DNA of 64,000 bases from positions 41,305,835-41,369,834 of the forward strand of contig CP136066.1 of NCBI GenBank assembly GCA_032622095.1. Reading direction: 5' to 3'. Shown in pieces: positions 23,134-34,600 of the stretch; within the stretch, counting starts at the first letter, position 1, and each line of letters opens with the position of its first letter. The position numbers and the translations under genes were made by a program. This DNA comes from Siphonodentalium dalli (taxonomy: Eukaryota; Mollusca; Scaphopoda; Gadilida; Siphonodentaliidae). The notes beneath the pieces were generated by a model. The model made no database searches. It was given only the letters and a program-made list of their open reading frames with translations, and was not told where the DNA came from.

Positions 23134-23544
23134 AAATAGCGTGTCTGTCATTTGCAGAATGAGATCCCCAGACGGTGAATTTAGTGATGATATCCCGCAC
23201 ACAATTCACCCTCTGGAGACCTCATTCTGCTTAGGCCTCATCTTCTGGGAAGTATCTACAGTATCAAATTAACATTGTTTTTTGCTACATTTCCCTTCTA
23301 GGAAGTTTTTATATCCCCTAATTTGCAGAAGATAAAATTCATAATTGAGGTGCCCAATGGGTGAACATCACCAACTTCAACTGGGGAACTTCAATCTGAT
23401 CCTAGGACTGCCATAACAGTTGAGGGCCTTAGCAGAATGAGGTCCCCAGAGGGTGAATTTAGTGATGCTAGCCCGCTATGCGGGATAGCGTCACTAAATT
23501 CACCCTCTGGGGACCTCATTCTGCAAATGACAGACACGTTATTT
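23134..23544. mobile_element. Two-hairpin MITE, family X, nested
   Basis: The outer ends AATAGCGTGTCTGTCATTTG and CAAATGACAGACACGTTATT are inverted. Inside are two hairpins based on GCAGAATGAGGTCCCCAGAG and GGTGAATTTAGTGATG (23153-23232 and 23431-23524). The architecture matches the CCAATGCATTC family although the sequence is unrelated. Confidence 0.8.
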
Positions 23545-23590
23545 GCAGACTTGCAGACGACAGATAACACAAGTGCTGAAGGAGTCTAAT

Positions 23591-24032
23591 TGTGACCCGC
23601 CATATCAAATCCAGTCGTAAGTCGAGATTTTTTTACCCTGTGCCAATGCTTTCTCTTATATATGGTCGACTCGCAAATATAAGAGAATGCATTGGCCTAA
23701 CAATTTTTTATCATTGTTTTTAATAAATGTTTCTTACAATTTTTAGGACATAAATAAAAAACATCCATTACCCTACAGGGAGCCCCACACATATATAGAA
23801 GCATATAGAAGAGTGTCGTCTGCTCATGTTTGTCTGGGGCTCTGTATGGGTGAAATTATAAAATTGTTAAAGAATACAAGAACAAATTATTAAAATTGTA
23901 AAAAATTGTTAGGCCAATGCATTCTCTTATATATGCGAAGCGACCTATGGTCGACTCGCATATATAAGAGAATGCATTGGCACAGGGTAAAAAAATCCCG
24001 ACTTACGACTGGATTTGATATGGCGGGTCACA
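23591..24032. mobile_element. MITE family Y carrying the CCAATGCATTC hairpin modules
   Basis: The long inverted ends TGTGACCCGCCATATCAAAT, CCAGTCGTAAGTCG and TTTTTTTACCC are unrelated to the TTAA MITE ends, yet each is joined to the same GTGCCAATGC...CATTGGC hairpin. The spacer contains a further ~100-bp segment (CAGGGAGCCCCACACATATA...CTGGGGCTCTGTATGGG). Confidence 0.8.
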
Positions 24033-24334
24033 ATTTATCAGATCGAAATGTTCAGATAATAAGATCAAGAAACGATGAGTTGTCATTTTTTAAAACTTAT
24101 TTATATCTGAACATTTCCTATGGGAACTACTCATCACTGAGTAAAGTACATAAAGGGTTAGACACAGATCCCTAACAATAATTAGTGGAAACACTAAACA
24201 TATCTATATGTAAGATTAATTAATGGAGAATGTACATGCGTGATCTCTCTGATAACATGGCTAGTACACTGGAATCGACCAAACGTGGTCGAACAAGTAT
24301 ACGTCCGTTCACGCTGTAGTTCTGAATACAGTCT

Positions 24335-24650
24335 CATTTATTTGGCTTCAGGAGGATAAAAATACTTGATTCGAGTCGAGGAACCCCTCCCATCAAAGCT
24401 CAGAGTTATCAGATATCCATTTTTTAAATCTATTCTTTTTCACCACCTGGAATATTTGACGGCCTAGCAAATATTCAGTGAGCCGAACGACATACTTTCG
24501 ATAACACATTGCTTTGAACAAAATGTTGATATATAACACGTTTTGGAAAATGTTATACTAGAGTTGACAGTGGTTAGAATTATTTTTTGGTAATTAATCT
24601 ATTCTGATAACTGATGAGTATTGTGAATAAATGTTGTTAGAATCTGATGA
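24335..24650 (-). repeat. Dispersed repeat, inverted relative to 13545-13948
   Basis: GAGTCGAGGAACCCCTCCCA, ATCAAAGCTCAGAGTTATCA, GAGTTGACAGTGGTTAGAAT and GATGATACGGGGACCAT are the reverse complement of the 13.5 kb copy. It ends just before exon 5. Confidence 0.8.
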
Positions 24651-24691
24651 TACGGGGACCATCGAATCTGACTGTGTACCTTTAATTACAG

Positions 24692-24851
24692 GGAATGGTT
24701 TATTTACATAACAGTCGTCTGAAGACGCACGGTCGACTGGCGAGTAATAATTGTGTGATTGATGGTCGCTGGGTTCTTAAACTGACCGATTACGGTTTGG
24801 CAAATTTTAAGTCGAATGGGACTGCATCGGACATCGGAAATATGGATAAAG
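24692..24851 (+). CDS. Guanylate cyclase exon 5: pseudokinase catalytic-loop region
   Basis: Phase 0 start, phase 1 end, 53 codons plus one base. It reads [31 protein letters not shown] and TDYGLANF. The catalytic-loop HRD of true kinases is replaced here by [10 protein letters not shown], which lacks the catalytic Asp, and DFG is DYG. Both are standard in receptor guanylate cyclases and mark a pseudokinase. The acceptor is TTTAATTACAG and the donor AAAG|GTATGC at 24852. A dispersed repeat, present in inverted orientation at 13.5 kb, ends about 40 bp upstream. Confidence 0.92.
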
Positions 24852-26788
24852 GTATGCTGATTAACCAGGTGTGAAACATCTGTTCAACTAATATAGTTTT
24901 ATATATATTGAACTGCTATAATTAAATTTGTCAGTGCCGCATGTATGTCTTCTATGGCTTTGTTTAACACTTTCTTTACTAAATGCGAGTATTGATCCCT
25001 CAGGAATCTTCAGATAATAAGTTCAACAAACATATATGCCAGTCCTATTTACTATTTAAAAGACATATTATGTACTTGTTCGGGTATGTGAAACTGATAA
25101 GTTAGCATTCAGGCACTATGTCAACTGGAGGAATATTAGTATATTAGTAACATCGCCGAAAATTTCAAGCAAATCGACGGTACCACTCCATAGAAATCAT
25201 CGCTTGAACTACCCTCAATTGTAAATATTCGGGACGCAACTATCTGCGATAAACTAACGAAAATGATTTCACCTTCGAGAATAACTGCCATTAATTAATG
25301 TATAAGAATGACGATGTGCGTTGCTAATTTGGATATAATAATTGTATAAATACTTTGAGCAAGATTATTCTCCTTTTCTATTTGATCACCCTACCGCAGT
25401 GTTTCACATTTCCCCCAATTAACAAGAATCCTTCTGCCCTTATTTTATCTGTTATCTGTTCATATTTTCTAAACATCATCTTAATAGCAACCACCAAGGG
25501 TGCTTATACCTAAGGCAGGTGAATGATGTCATATAATTTTTTCTATATCCATCAGTGATTTTTCAAGATCGCGGGTATAGATTTTGATGTCACGTGACTT
25601 CCGGTTACAACCGTGTGGAGATTGCAAAAAAAAACGCGGAATTGGAAATGAAGCATCGTGATAAAAATGAAAGTAACTATACTTCACAAATTACGAAGAA
25701 TTCACGTCTGATTTAAGTCTATTAATTACATTTAGACCAATTTCGCTGGTCAGCTTAATGAAAACGAAAAATGAAGAAGTCATGACGATAATCCAGACAA
25801 GATTTTACAATCCACGACACGTCTCGTCAATTTGGCATTTCGTCTCCGTCGTGACCACTGCATGGTGTTACATAATGTATTCTTAGCGTTATGGCGCCGA
25901 AAAAAGGCAAATATGAGGCACATCATGTGTGGTTGCTCCACTACGTGTCAATTATCATATTTGATCTTTCCAATTGGAACTCCATTTAGTAAAGTAAGAA
26001 TCAAAACTATGGGATGGATCATCTCAAACACCTTGGTATGTGCACAACAAATGGTTCACATGGATATGGGAAAGTGTTTCTATATCTATCACATATTATA
26101 ATATGTGTGGGTGCTTCTTTGGTATCTGTGCATATATATGACCACTTGTAATAATAATTAAACATGTTATTGACATGAGGTCACCCATTTTACAGACCTA
26201 GCCCTTCTTTGGACATTATTCTTCATGATCTGACGCTAATAAATTATGATCAGGTGAAACTAGTCTGAGAAATTCTAACTGGAACGATAATATTTTTGGA
26301 TCATGATAATTATCACTACTATTGACATTGAGTCCAATTCTTAACAAAATAAGAACATATCACAATACGGGTTCGTTTTGTCATATTTTCACTCAGACCT
26401 AGTCATCGTCAACAGTTGACATGAATGTGAAGCGCAACATTTTCATCGGAATAAGGATAATCACAGCAGAGTATCGCCAGACATTCGCTAAATTATGCCA
26501 ACAAATGTCAAAGGTCTAGAGCTGCTTCTGTTTTGTTTTCATTGTGAGCACAGACAATTTATCAGGGAATTATATTATTATGTATTACACTTTGTATTAT
26601 GTTCCCTATTCATGACATAGTAGTCAACATAGTTGGATTTATATATGATCCAGAAATTGTGTTCAGAAACAAATCCCTGTATTTAGCTCCCGTTGTTTTT
26701 ATTATTTCTGCGAAGTGTATACAACTGAGATTATTGAGGCATTGTTTTAGGGAATTACCCAGCTAGATGCCATATACTCAAAATATAT
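24852..26788. other. Intronic, no gene seen
   Basis: AT-rich intron. The marker TTTAACACTTTCTTTACTAA near 24961 and GATAATAAGTTCAACAAA near 25014 are fragments of the second TTAA MITE family. The 89-codon frame at 25832-26101 is not recognised. Confidence 0.45.
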
Positions 26789-27165
26789 TATACTAGCAGG
26801 GTGACCCGACTTCGTCCGGGCTGTTTCCCCTCTGCTTTCATCCGTCGAAAGGCGCGATTTGACCTTGAATTGGCAATTTTGAAGGTCAAGGTGAGGTCGG
26901 GGTCACGATTTGAGCCGTCCAAACAATCGCCGGACAAAAGTACCCCTAGGTATCAAATTTCGTCGACATCCCGTCGAAAGGCGCGATTTGACGTTGAATT
27001 GACCATTTTGAAGGTCAAGGTCAGGTCGGGGTCACGATTTGACCCATCTAAAACACTCCCCGGACAAAAGTATCCCTAGGTATCAAATTTCGTCGAATTC
27101 CGTCCGGCAGTTTTCCCGGCCATTGCTAACAAACAAACAAACAGAAGTCCCAAAATATGTATTAG
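26789..27165 (+). mobile_element. Dispersed repeat beginning TACTAGCAGGGTGACCCG
   Basis: Starts ATACTAGCAGGGTGACCCGA, contains two ~150-bp tandem units (CGTCGAAAGGCGCGATTTGA, TTTTGAAGGTCAAGGT, CACGATTTGA), and ends TTTTCCCGGCCATTGCTAAC then (AAAC)n. The same start, inverted, occurs at ~37285. Probably a retroelement-type family; class not certain. Confidence 0.65.
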
Positions 27166-27299
27166 ACTTCTCAATTTTGACATCCGCGTGACCAACGGGT
27201 GATGTTCTGCGAGCAAGTTATGTCAAGTATGGATGTTACGATAACACATTATTGTGTGAATGAGGACACCCGTGATCACAATATACGAAATACAGATGA

Positions 27300-27565
27300 G
27301 GTGTGGTGTCCCGTGTCAGTCCAGGGAGCCAGTGTGGTGTTCGTGTAAGTCCAGTGTGGTGCTCGTGTCTGTCCGTGGGGCTGGTGTGGTGTTCGTGTCA
27401 GTCCAGGGAGCTGGTGTGGTGTTCGTGTCAGTCCAGGGAGCCGGTGTGGTGTTCGTGTCAGTACAGTGGGGCTGCTGTATGTTCGTGTCAGTCCATGGAC
27501 CCGTTGTGGCATTCGTGCACCCTGTCTTATATTATCAGTTCAGGGAGCTGGTGTGGCATGCATGT
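27300..27565. repeat. Minisatellite, ~30-bp unit, about nine copies
   Basis: GTGTGGTGTTCGTGTCAGTC plus CAGGGAGCTG and variants. A multiple of three, so several overlapping short frames stay open; none is a gene. Confidence 0.9.
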
Positions 27566-28193
27566 ACCCTGGCTTAAGTCCGACACCCCTTGACCATAAT
27601 GCACAAAACAAAACAATGCACATTAGCTACATTCATACAACTGGAAAAAGTGCCTGGAAAATGTTCATGAATGTTTCTTAATTTGTTGTATTGCTTATTA
27701 AACTAAGGATATGCCATAAGTTGGTGCATGACTGTCGACTCTGCCAGATATTTGGAGGCTAATTTCGGGGGAAAGTTAGTTCTAGAACAACTTAAGGAAT
27801 TATCAACGAGATGCTATACATACTGAAATCAGCCTTAAAACTCACTCCCGAATAGTTATTGTAGAAATAAATTATCGGGCTGACCCTTACCGGGAATCTA
27901 ACCTATGCCCACGTAGTCTAGCTCTAATTGCGATGATGGAACCCATGACACACGATTATGGAACAACCCCCGTTGGAAATTATATAGAGTTTTGTAGTAA
28001 ACTTTTATAGACTTTTTATGTAGTAAACTGTAGATTATGTGAATTATATAGGTTATTTTTCGTTCATATACCCGAGAGCACAGTATGGCCCCATTACAAT
28101 GAATTGCCTGCAAAGGTACCATCGTGTGAATGTACCACTAACGGTTTTGCTGTTGTCATGTTGTATCAACTTGTATGATACTTTTCTCTGCAG

Positions 28194-28346
28194 ATCTTAT
28201 ATGGACTTGCCCTGAGTTGTTGAGATTTGGTGATACTAGTTGCAGAGGAACACAGAAGGGCGATGTGTACAGCTTTGCAATCATAGCGCATGAAATATAC
28301 TTCCGAGATGGGGCGTTTACTACAGACGACGGACTCACGTCCAGTG
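28194..28346 (+). CDS. Guanylate cyclase exon 6: activation segment, C-lobe
   Basis: Phase 1 at both ends. It reads DLIWTCPELLRFGD (the D is completed from exon 5), then RGTQKGDVYSFAIIAHEIYF and DGLTSS. W-T-x-P-E-L-L, where CPE stands in place of the kinase APE motif, and G-D-V-Y-S-F-x-I-I are hallmarks of the family. The acceptor is a strong CTTTTCTCTGCAG and the donor CCAGTG|GTGAAT at 28347. The following intron is 14.5 kb and holds the 23-bp satellite, a large inverted-repeat element and the 25-bp array. Confidence 0.92.
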
Positions 28347-28404
28347 GTGAATATATCTAGGCATTATTAACCCATGACCGGGGCTTCCTGAAATATTGCG
28401 AATA

Positions 28405-28625
28405 CCCTGTGACACTGCATTCTATTATACATGCGTGTCTCTCATAGGGGGCCTCACATATTTTAGAGAATACATTGCCATAACAATAGCTACCTTGATC
28501 TTGTCAGCCAGTGCATTCTCTTGTATGTGCAAGGCTCCCCATGGGAGACTCGCATATATAAGATAATGCACTTGCACATGATCTTTAATGCACGACCAGC
28601 GGTGTTCCTGTCAAGAAAGGGCTAA
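28405..28625. mobile_element. Diverged two-hairpin MITE
   Basis: CACTGCATTCTATTATACAT ... TTTAGAGAATACATTGCC, then CAGTGCATTCTCTTGTATGT ... AAGATAATGCACTTG, followed by GCACATGATCTTTAATGCAC...AAGAAAGGGCTAATT, a diverged TTAA-MITE end also seen at 62546-62610. Confidence 0.65.
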
Positions 28626-28857
28626 TTAAGTAATGTAATAAAAAGTTATTTCTCCACAAGTTTGTATATAAAATGGTGTATGTACATCCAACCGAAAGCC
28701 AATGACTGGCGGTAGCGCATGTTCCAAGGTGCCCGACACTATATGCTATGAATTTGGAAAGTCACTTTAAGCTAGTGTTTCGTGTCTATTTTTATTCGCC
28801 GACTACTCGTCAGGGGACAGGCGATTTAATTAGGTAAGTTGACATTTTATATGTCTG

Positions 28858-29013
28858 TTAACATGTATTCCATGTGTATATAGTTTGGGCCACGTCATGT
28901 GGTGTTGTTGGATTTGCAAATTTCATGCAATCATTCTGTTAACATGTATTCCATGTGTATATAGTTTTTCCACGTCATGTGGGATTGTTGGATTTGCAAT
29001 TTTCATGCAATCA
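28858..29013. repeat. Two-copy tandem repeat, 78 bp
   Basis: CTGTTAACATGTATTCCATG, TGTATATAGTTT, CCACGTCATGTGG and TGCAATCATT occur twice in a row. Confidence 0.9.
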
Positions 29014-29136
29014 TTCTGTTGGATGGTTTGTAGTTTGTCTTATTTGACTCGCCGTTAATCTTAGTCTGACATATTTCTGACTGTAGCGTCAATAGTTTCA
29101 ACCTCTCCGCGTTCGTTGCGATGTGAATGAGAATGA

Positions 29137-32100
29137 TCATCATCGTCACTATCAGCACCTTATCATAGTCACTATCAGCACCTTATCATCGTCACTATCA
29201 GCACCTTATCATCGTCACTATCAGCACCTTATCATCGTCACTATCAGCACCTTATCATCGTCACTATCAGCACCTTATCATCGTCACTATCAGCACCTTA
29301 TCATCGTCACTATCAGCACCTTATCATCGTCACTATCAGCACCTTATCATCGTCACTATCAGCACCTTATCATCGTCACTATCAGCACCTTATCATCGTC
29401 ACTATCAGCACCTTATCATCGTCACTATCAGCACCTTATCATCGTCACTATCAGCACCTTATCATCGTCACTATCAGCACCTTATCATCGTCACTATCAG
29501 CACCTTATCATCGTCACTATCAGCACCTTATCATCGTCACTATCAGCACCTTATCATCGTCACTATCAGCACCTTATCATCGTCACTATCAGCACCTTAT
29601 CATCGTCACTATCAGCACCTTATCATCGTCACTATCAGCACCTTATCATCGTCACTATCAGCACCTTATCATCGTCACTATCAGCACCTTATCATCGTCA
29701 CTATCAGCACCTTATCATCGTCACTATCAGCACCTTATCATCGTCACTATCAGCACCTTATCATCGTCACTATCAGCACCTTATCATCGTCACTATCAGC
29801 ACCTTATCATCGTCACTATCAGCACCTTATCATCGTCACTATCAGCACCTTATCATCGTCACTATCAGCACCTTATCATCGTCACTATCAGCACCTTATC
29901 ATCGTCACTATCAGCACCTTATCATCGTCACTATCAGCACCTTATCATCGTCACTATCAGCACCTTATCATCGTCACTATCAGCACCTTATCATCGTCAC
30001 TATCAGCACCTTATCATCGTCACTATCAGCACCTTATCATCGTCACTATCAGCACCTTATCATCGTCACTATCAGCACCTTATCATCGTCACTATCAGCA
30101 CCTTATCATCGTCACTATCAGCACCTTATCATCGTCACTATCAGCACCTTATCATCGTCACTATCAGCACCTTATCATCGTCACTATCAGCACCTTATCA
30201 TCGTCACTATCAGCACCTTATCATCGTCACTATCAGCACCTTATCATCGTCACTATCAGCACCTTATCATCGTCACTATCAGCACCTTATCATCGTCACT
30301 ATCAGCACCTTATCATCGTCACTATCAGCACCTTATCATCGTCACTATCAGCACCTTATCATCGTCACTATCAGCACCTTATCATCGTCACTATCAGCAC
30401 CTTATCATCGTCACTATCAGCACCTTATCATCGTCACTATCAGCACCTTATCATCGTCACTATCAGCACCTTATCATCGTCACTATCAGCACCTTATCAT
30501 CGTCACTATCAGCACCTTATCATCGTCACTATCAGCACCTTATCATCGTCACTATCAGCACCTTATCATCGTCACTATCAGCACCTTATCATCGTCACTA
30601 TCAGCACCTTATCATCGTCACTATCAGCACCTTATCATCGTCACTATCAGCACCTTATCATCGTCACTATCAGCACCTTATCATCGTCACTATCAGCACC
30701 TTATCATCGTCACTATCAGCACCTTATCATCGTCACTATCAGCACCTTATCATCGTCACTATCAGCACCTTATCATCGTCACTATCAGCACCTTATCATC
30801 GTCACTATCAGCACCTTATCATCGTCACTATCAGCACCTTATCATCGTCACTATCAGCACCTTATCATCGTCACTATCAGCACCTTATCATCGTCACTAT
30901 CAGCACCTTATCATCGTCACTATCAGCACCTTATCATCGTCACTATCAGCACCTTATCATCGTCACTATCAGCACCTTATCATCGTCACTATCAGCACCT
31001 TATCATCGTCACTATCAGCACCTTATCATCGTCACTATCAGCACCTTATCATCGTCACTATCAGCACCTTATCATCGTCACTATCAGCACCTTATCATCG
31101 TCACTATCAGCACCTTATCATCGTCACTATCAGCACCTTATCATCGTCACTATCAGCACCTTATCATCGTCACTATCAGCACCTTATCATCGTCACTATC
31201 AGCACCTTATCATCGTCACTATCAGCACCTTATCATCGTCACTATCAGCACCTTATCATCGTCACTATCAGCACCTTATCATCGTCACTATCAGCACCTT
31301 ATCATCGTCACTATCAGCACCTTATCATCGTCACTATCAGCACCTTATCATCGTCACTATCAGCACCTTATCATCGTCACTATCAGCACCTTATCATCGT
31401 CACTATCAGCACCTTATCATCGTCACTATCAGCACCTTATCATCGTCACTATCAGCACCTTATCATCGTCACTATCAGCACCTTATCATCGTCACTATCA
31501 GCACCTTATCATCGTCACTATCAGCACCTTATCATCGTCACTATCAGCACCTTATCATCGTCACTATCAGCACCTTATCATCGTCACTATCAGCACCTTA
31601 TCATCGTCACTATCAGCACCTTATCATCGTCACTATCAGCACCTTATCATCGTCACTATCAGCACCTTATCATCGTCACTATCAGCACCTTATCATCGTC
31701 ACTATCAGCACCTTATCATCGTCACTATCAGCACCTTATCATCGTCACTATCAGCACCTTATCATCGTCACTATCAGCACCTTATCATCGTCACTATCAG
31801 CACCTTATCATCGTCACTATCAGCACCTTATCATCGTCACTATCAGCACCTTATCATCGTCACTATCAGCACCTTATCATCGTCACTATCAGCACCTTAT
31901 CATCGTCACTATCAGCACCTTATCATCGTCACTATCAGCACCTTATCATCGTCACTATCAGCACCTTATCATCGTCACTATCAGCACCTTATCATCGTCA
32001 CTATCAGCACCTTATCATCGTCACTATCAGCACCTTATCATCGTCACTATCAGCACCTTATCATCGTCACTATCAGCACCTTATCATCGTCACTATCAGC

Positions 32101-32944
32101 ACCTTATCATCGTCACTATCAGCACCTTATCATCGTCACTATCAGCACCTTATCATCGTCACTATCAGCACCTTATCATCGTCACTATCAGCACCTTATT
32201 ATCGTCACTATCAGCACTTTATCATCGTCACTATCAGCACCTTATCATCGTCACTATCAGCACCTTATTATCGTCACTATCAGCACATTATCATCGTCAC
32301 TATCAGAACCTTATCATCGTCACTATCAGCACCTTATCATCGTCACTATCAGCACCTTATCATCGTCACTATCAGCACCTTATCATCGTCACTATCAGCA
32401 CCTTATCATCGTCACTATCAGCACCTTATCATCGTCACTATCAGCACCTTATCATCGTCACTATCAGCACCTTATCATCGTCACTATCAGCACCTTATCA
32501 TCGTCACTATCAGCACCTTATCATCGTCACTATCAGCACCTTATCATCGTCACTATCAGCACCTTATCATCGTCACTATCAGCACCTTATCATCGTCACT
32601 ATCAGCACCTTATCATCGTCACTATCAGCACCTTATCATCGTCACTATCAGCACCTTATCATCGTCACTATCAGCACCTTATCATCGTCACTATCAGCAC
32701 CTTATCATCGTCACTATCAGCACCTTATCATCGTCACTATCAGCACCTTATCATCGTCACTATCAGCACCTTATCATCGTCACTATCAGCACCTTATCAT
32801 CGTCACTATCAGCACCTTATCATCGTCACTATCAGCACCTTATCATCGTCACTATCAGCACCTTATCATCGTCACTATCAGCACCTTATCATCGTCACTA
32901 TCAGCACCTTATCATCGTCACTATCAGCACCTTATCATCGTCCT
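29137..32944. repeat. 3.8 kb satellite, 23-bp unit, nearly perfect, ~165 copies
   Basis: The unit is TTATCATCGTCACTATCAGC plus ACC. Only the first unit (ATCATAGTC) and a cluster at 32199-32310 carry changes that I noticed; the rest look identical. No frame of the unit has a stop, so a 1277-codon open frame (29123-32956) arises with a 23-residue period. It is not a gene. Such uniformity beside strongly diverged arrays indicates recent expansion or active homogenisation. Confidence 0.97.
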
Positions 32945-33123
32945 TCTCGCATATAGCATAATTACCACCAGGGTTCGCGCTAATTCACATTTGTCAAAAA
33001 ATATTTTCATTGTTACATAAAATTTACTAGTGGTGTTTTATAAGGTTTAGGAAAAGTTAACACCTCCATAAGGATGCACCTCATTATCATCATCAGCAAT
33101 ATCCTAACAGCAGCAGCGAGAGC
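32945..33123. other. Intronic, no gene seen
   Basis: CAGGGTTCGCGCT near 32970 is also seen at about 43896, possibly the end of a DNA-transposon family. Confidence 0.4.
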
Positions 33124-33127
33124 TTAA

Positions 33128-33379
33128 CACTTTCTTTACTAAAATGAGTCTCCCACCTAGCTAAAACTATATACATTGGAATGGTCTATTAGCCACCTGC
33201 AGGGATGTTCAGAAAACAAACGTAGAGGACAAACAGACTAAACGATAATACATGTGCAGAAAGAATCATATTCATTGGTGAGAATTGTTCTGATAATAAA
33301 TTCAAAATGGTCGTTTTTTCTTGTTCATTTATTTGAACATTTCCTAAGCAAACTACTTTAGTATTTAGTAAAGAAATGG
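33128..33379. mobile_element. Second TTAA-type MITE family, uninterrupted copy
   Basis: TTAA at 33124-33127, ends CACTTTCTTTACTAAAATG and AGTATTTAGTAAAGAAATGG, then TTAT, a decayed TTAA. About 250 bp, no coding capacity. Confidence 0.8.
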
Positions 33380-33639
33380 TTATATTGATATAATCATCGT
33401 CATCAACGGTATAAGCTTTATCATCATCGCAGTTGTGTAAATGTAATATAGGTGATTGGATAGCTTAATTCTCTTTTGACTCACTGAGAGTGTCCACAAT
33501 ATGCTAATATCAATTTTATTCCACAATGCATAACACAGTTATTTGAACACAACGTGAAAGTGATTACGTATGACACTGGCTCGTATTGAGGCGTTCATGG
33601 AATCATAATGTGCGTTAATAGTAATCGACCCGAATGAGC

Positions 33640-34250
33640 TCCGACCTTTCTTGTATCACTTTTTCCCCTATCCTCAAAATGAGGAGTCAACAGTTGCAAT
33701 ACTTAGAGCCCAACTAACCCCACACCACAATGCGCTCCTCCCCAAATTGCCTTCCACCCAAATGCCATCCATCAAAATGCGCTCCATCAAAAATGCGCTC
33801 ACAAAATGCCCTCCCCTTTTCTCTGCTCCCAAAATGCTTTTCCCAGATATGCCCTCAATTGCCCTTCTCTGGCAGTTTCCCAGTCTGTTTGTGGATGGGT
33901 ATAATGAGGAAACACCACAATATTTGATTTTCTTAATAGAGGCTTCTTTGAGCGTGTTTGCTTGCTTAGTACATACACTTTGAAGTTCACTTAGGGTCAG
34001 GGAGGGCAGTTTTTGAGTATGCATTTAGAGAAAGCATTTGGAGAGGAACGTATTTGGGTTTGTAGACCGGGTTGTCCCTGAGTCGGGATGTCCTTGGATC
34101 GGGAAGTCCTTGGTCAGGCTAGCTGGGGTCCATCGGGTTGGGTTGTCTCTGTGTCAGGTTCCCGTAATACTTGGCTACCGATATGGTCCACGTTTAGAGA
34201 AAGCAACCACACTCTACTATGACATGGTATCTGCCTCAAATGAAAGTCCG
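33640..34250. other. Intronic; short frames not called
   Basis: Frames of 60-116 codons on both strands at 33651-34024 come from a run of ATGCGCTC/ATGCCCTC motifs around 33730-33860. No domain is seen. Confidence 0.5.
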
Positions 34251-34256
34251 GGAGCA

Positions 34257-34600
34257 ACAGGGGTGAAGTAAAAATTATCTGTTAAAGTTTTTTTCTCCAT
34301 TTGGATTGTGACTCTGGGTGGTGTGTACATCAATTTCTAGGCGGGTGTGGAGTTCTCACCCTTGAGCATTCCCTATCATCCAAGATGGCAGCCAACATGG
34401 CCGCCGTAGTATAGAATATGAACTAAGTCAGTTTAATCTGTTTTGTTGGAAACTATATATCATGAAATTAACTCAAATTTATAAATTATTTGGATGCTAT
34501 TACATTATACTATTGTTTGAAGGAACATCTGGCACTCCATTAGAAATATGGCTGCCAAAATGGCGACCGGAATGTGAAAAATATGATTTGTTTCGCCTCA
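34257..34600 (+). repeat. Left arm of large inverted-repeat element (34257-41702)
   Basis: Starts CAGGGGTGAAGTAAAAATTA. CACCCTTGAGCATTCCCTAT, CCAAGATGGCAGCCAACATG and ATATGGCTGCCAAAATGGCG follow in order and are matched in reverse complement at 41390-41702. CAGGGG termini resemble hAT elements, but no 8-bp target duplication was found. Confidence 0.75.

Larger units (their letters stand above)
23034..24157 (+). mobile_element. Second TTAA-type MITE family, split by two nested elements
   Basis: The left end CCCTTTCTTTACTAAATG after TTAA (23030-23033) and right half TCAGATAATAAGATCAAGAA ... GAGTAAAGTACATAAAGGG match the intact relative at 33128-33379. Between them sit two further inverted-repeat elements (23134-23544 and 23591-24032). 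Confidence 0.7.

Noticed and set aside
25832-26101. 89-codon plus-strand frame
   Set aside because: No known domain, and it lies between exons 5 and 6, whose phases already join without an extra exon.
29123-32956. 1277-codon open frame on the plus strand
   Set aside because: It is a read-through of a 23-bp satellite without stops in any frame; the protein is a pure 23-residue permutation of the three frames, with no domain and no unique sequence.
33651-34024. Overlapping frames of 110 and 116 codons on opposite strands
   Set aside because: They come from a short ATGCSCTC-type repeat; no conserved motif and no splice sites fit.
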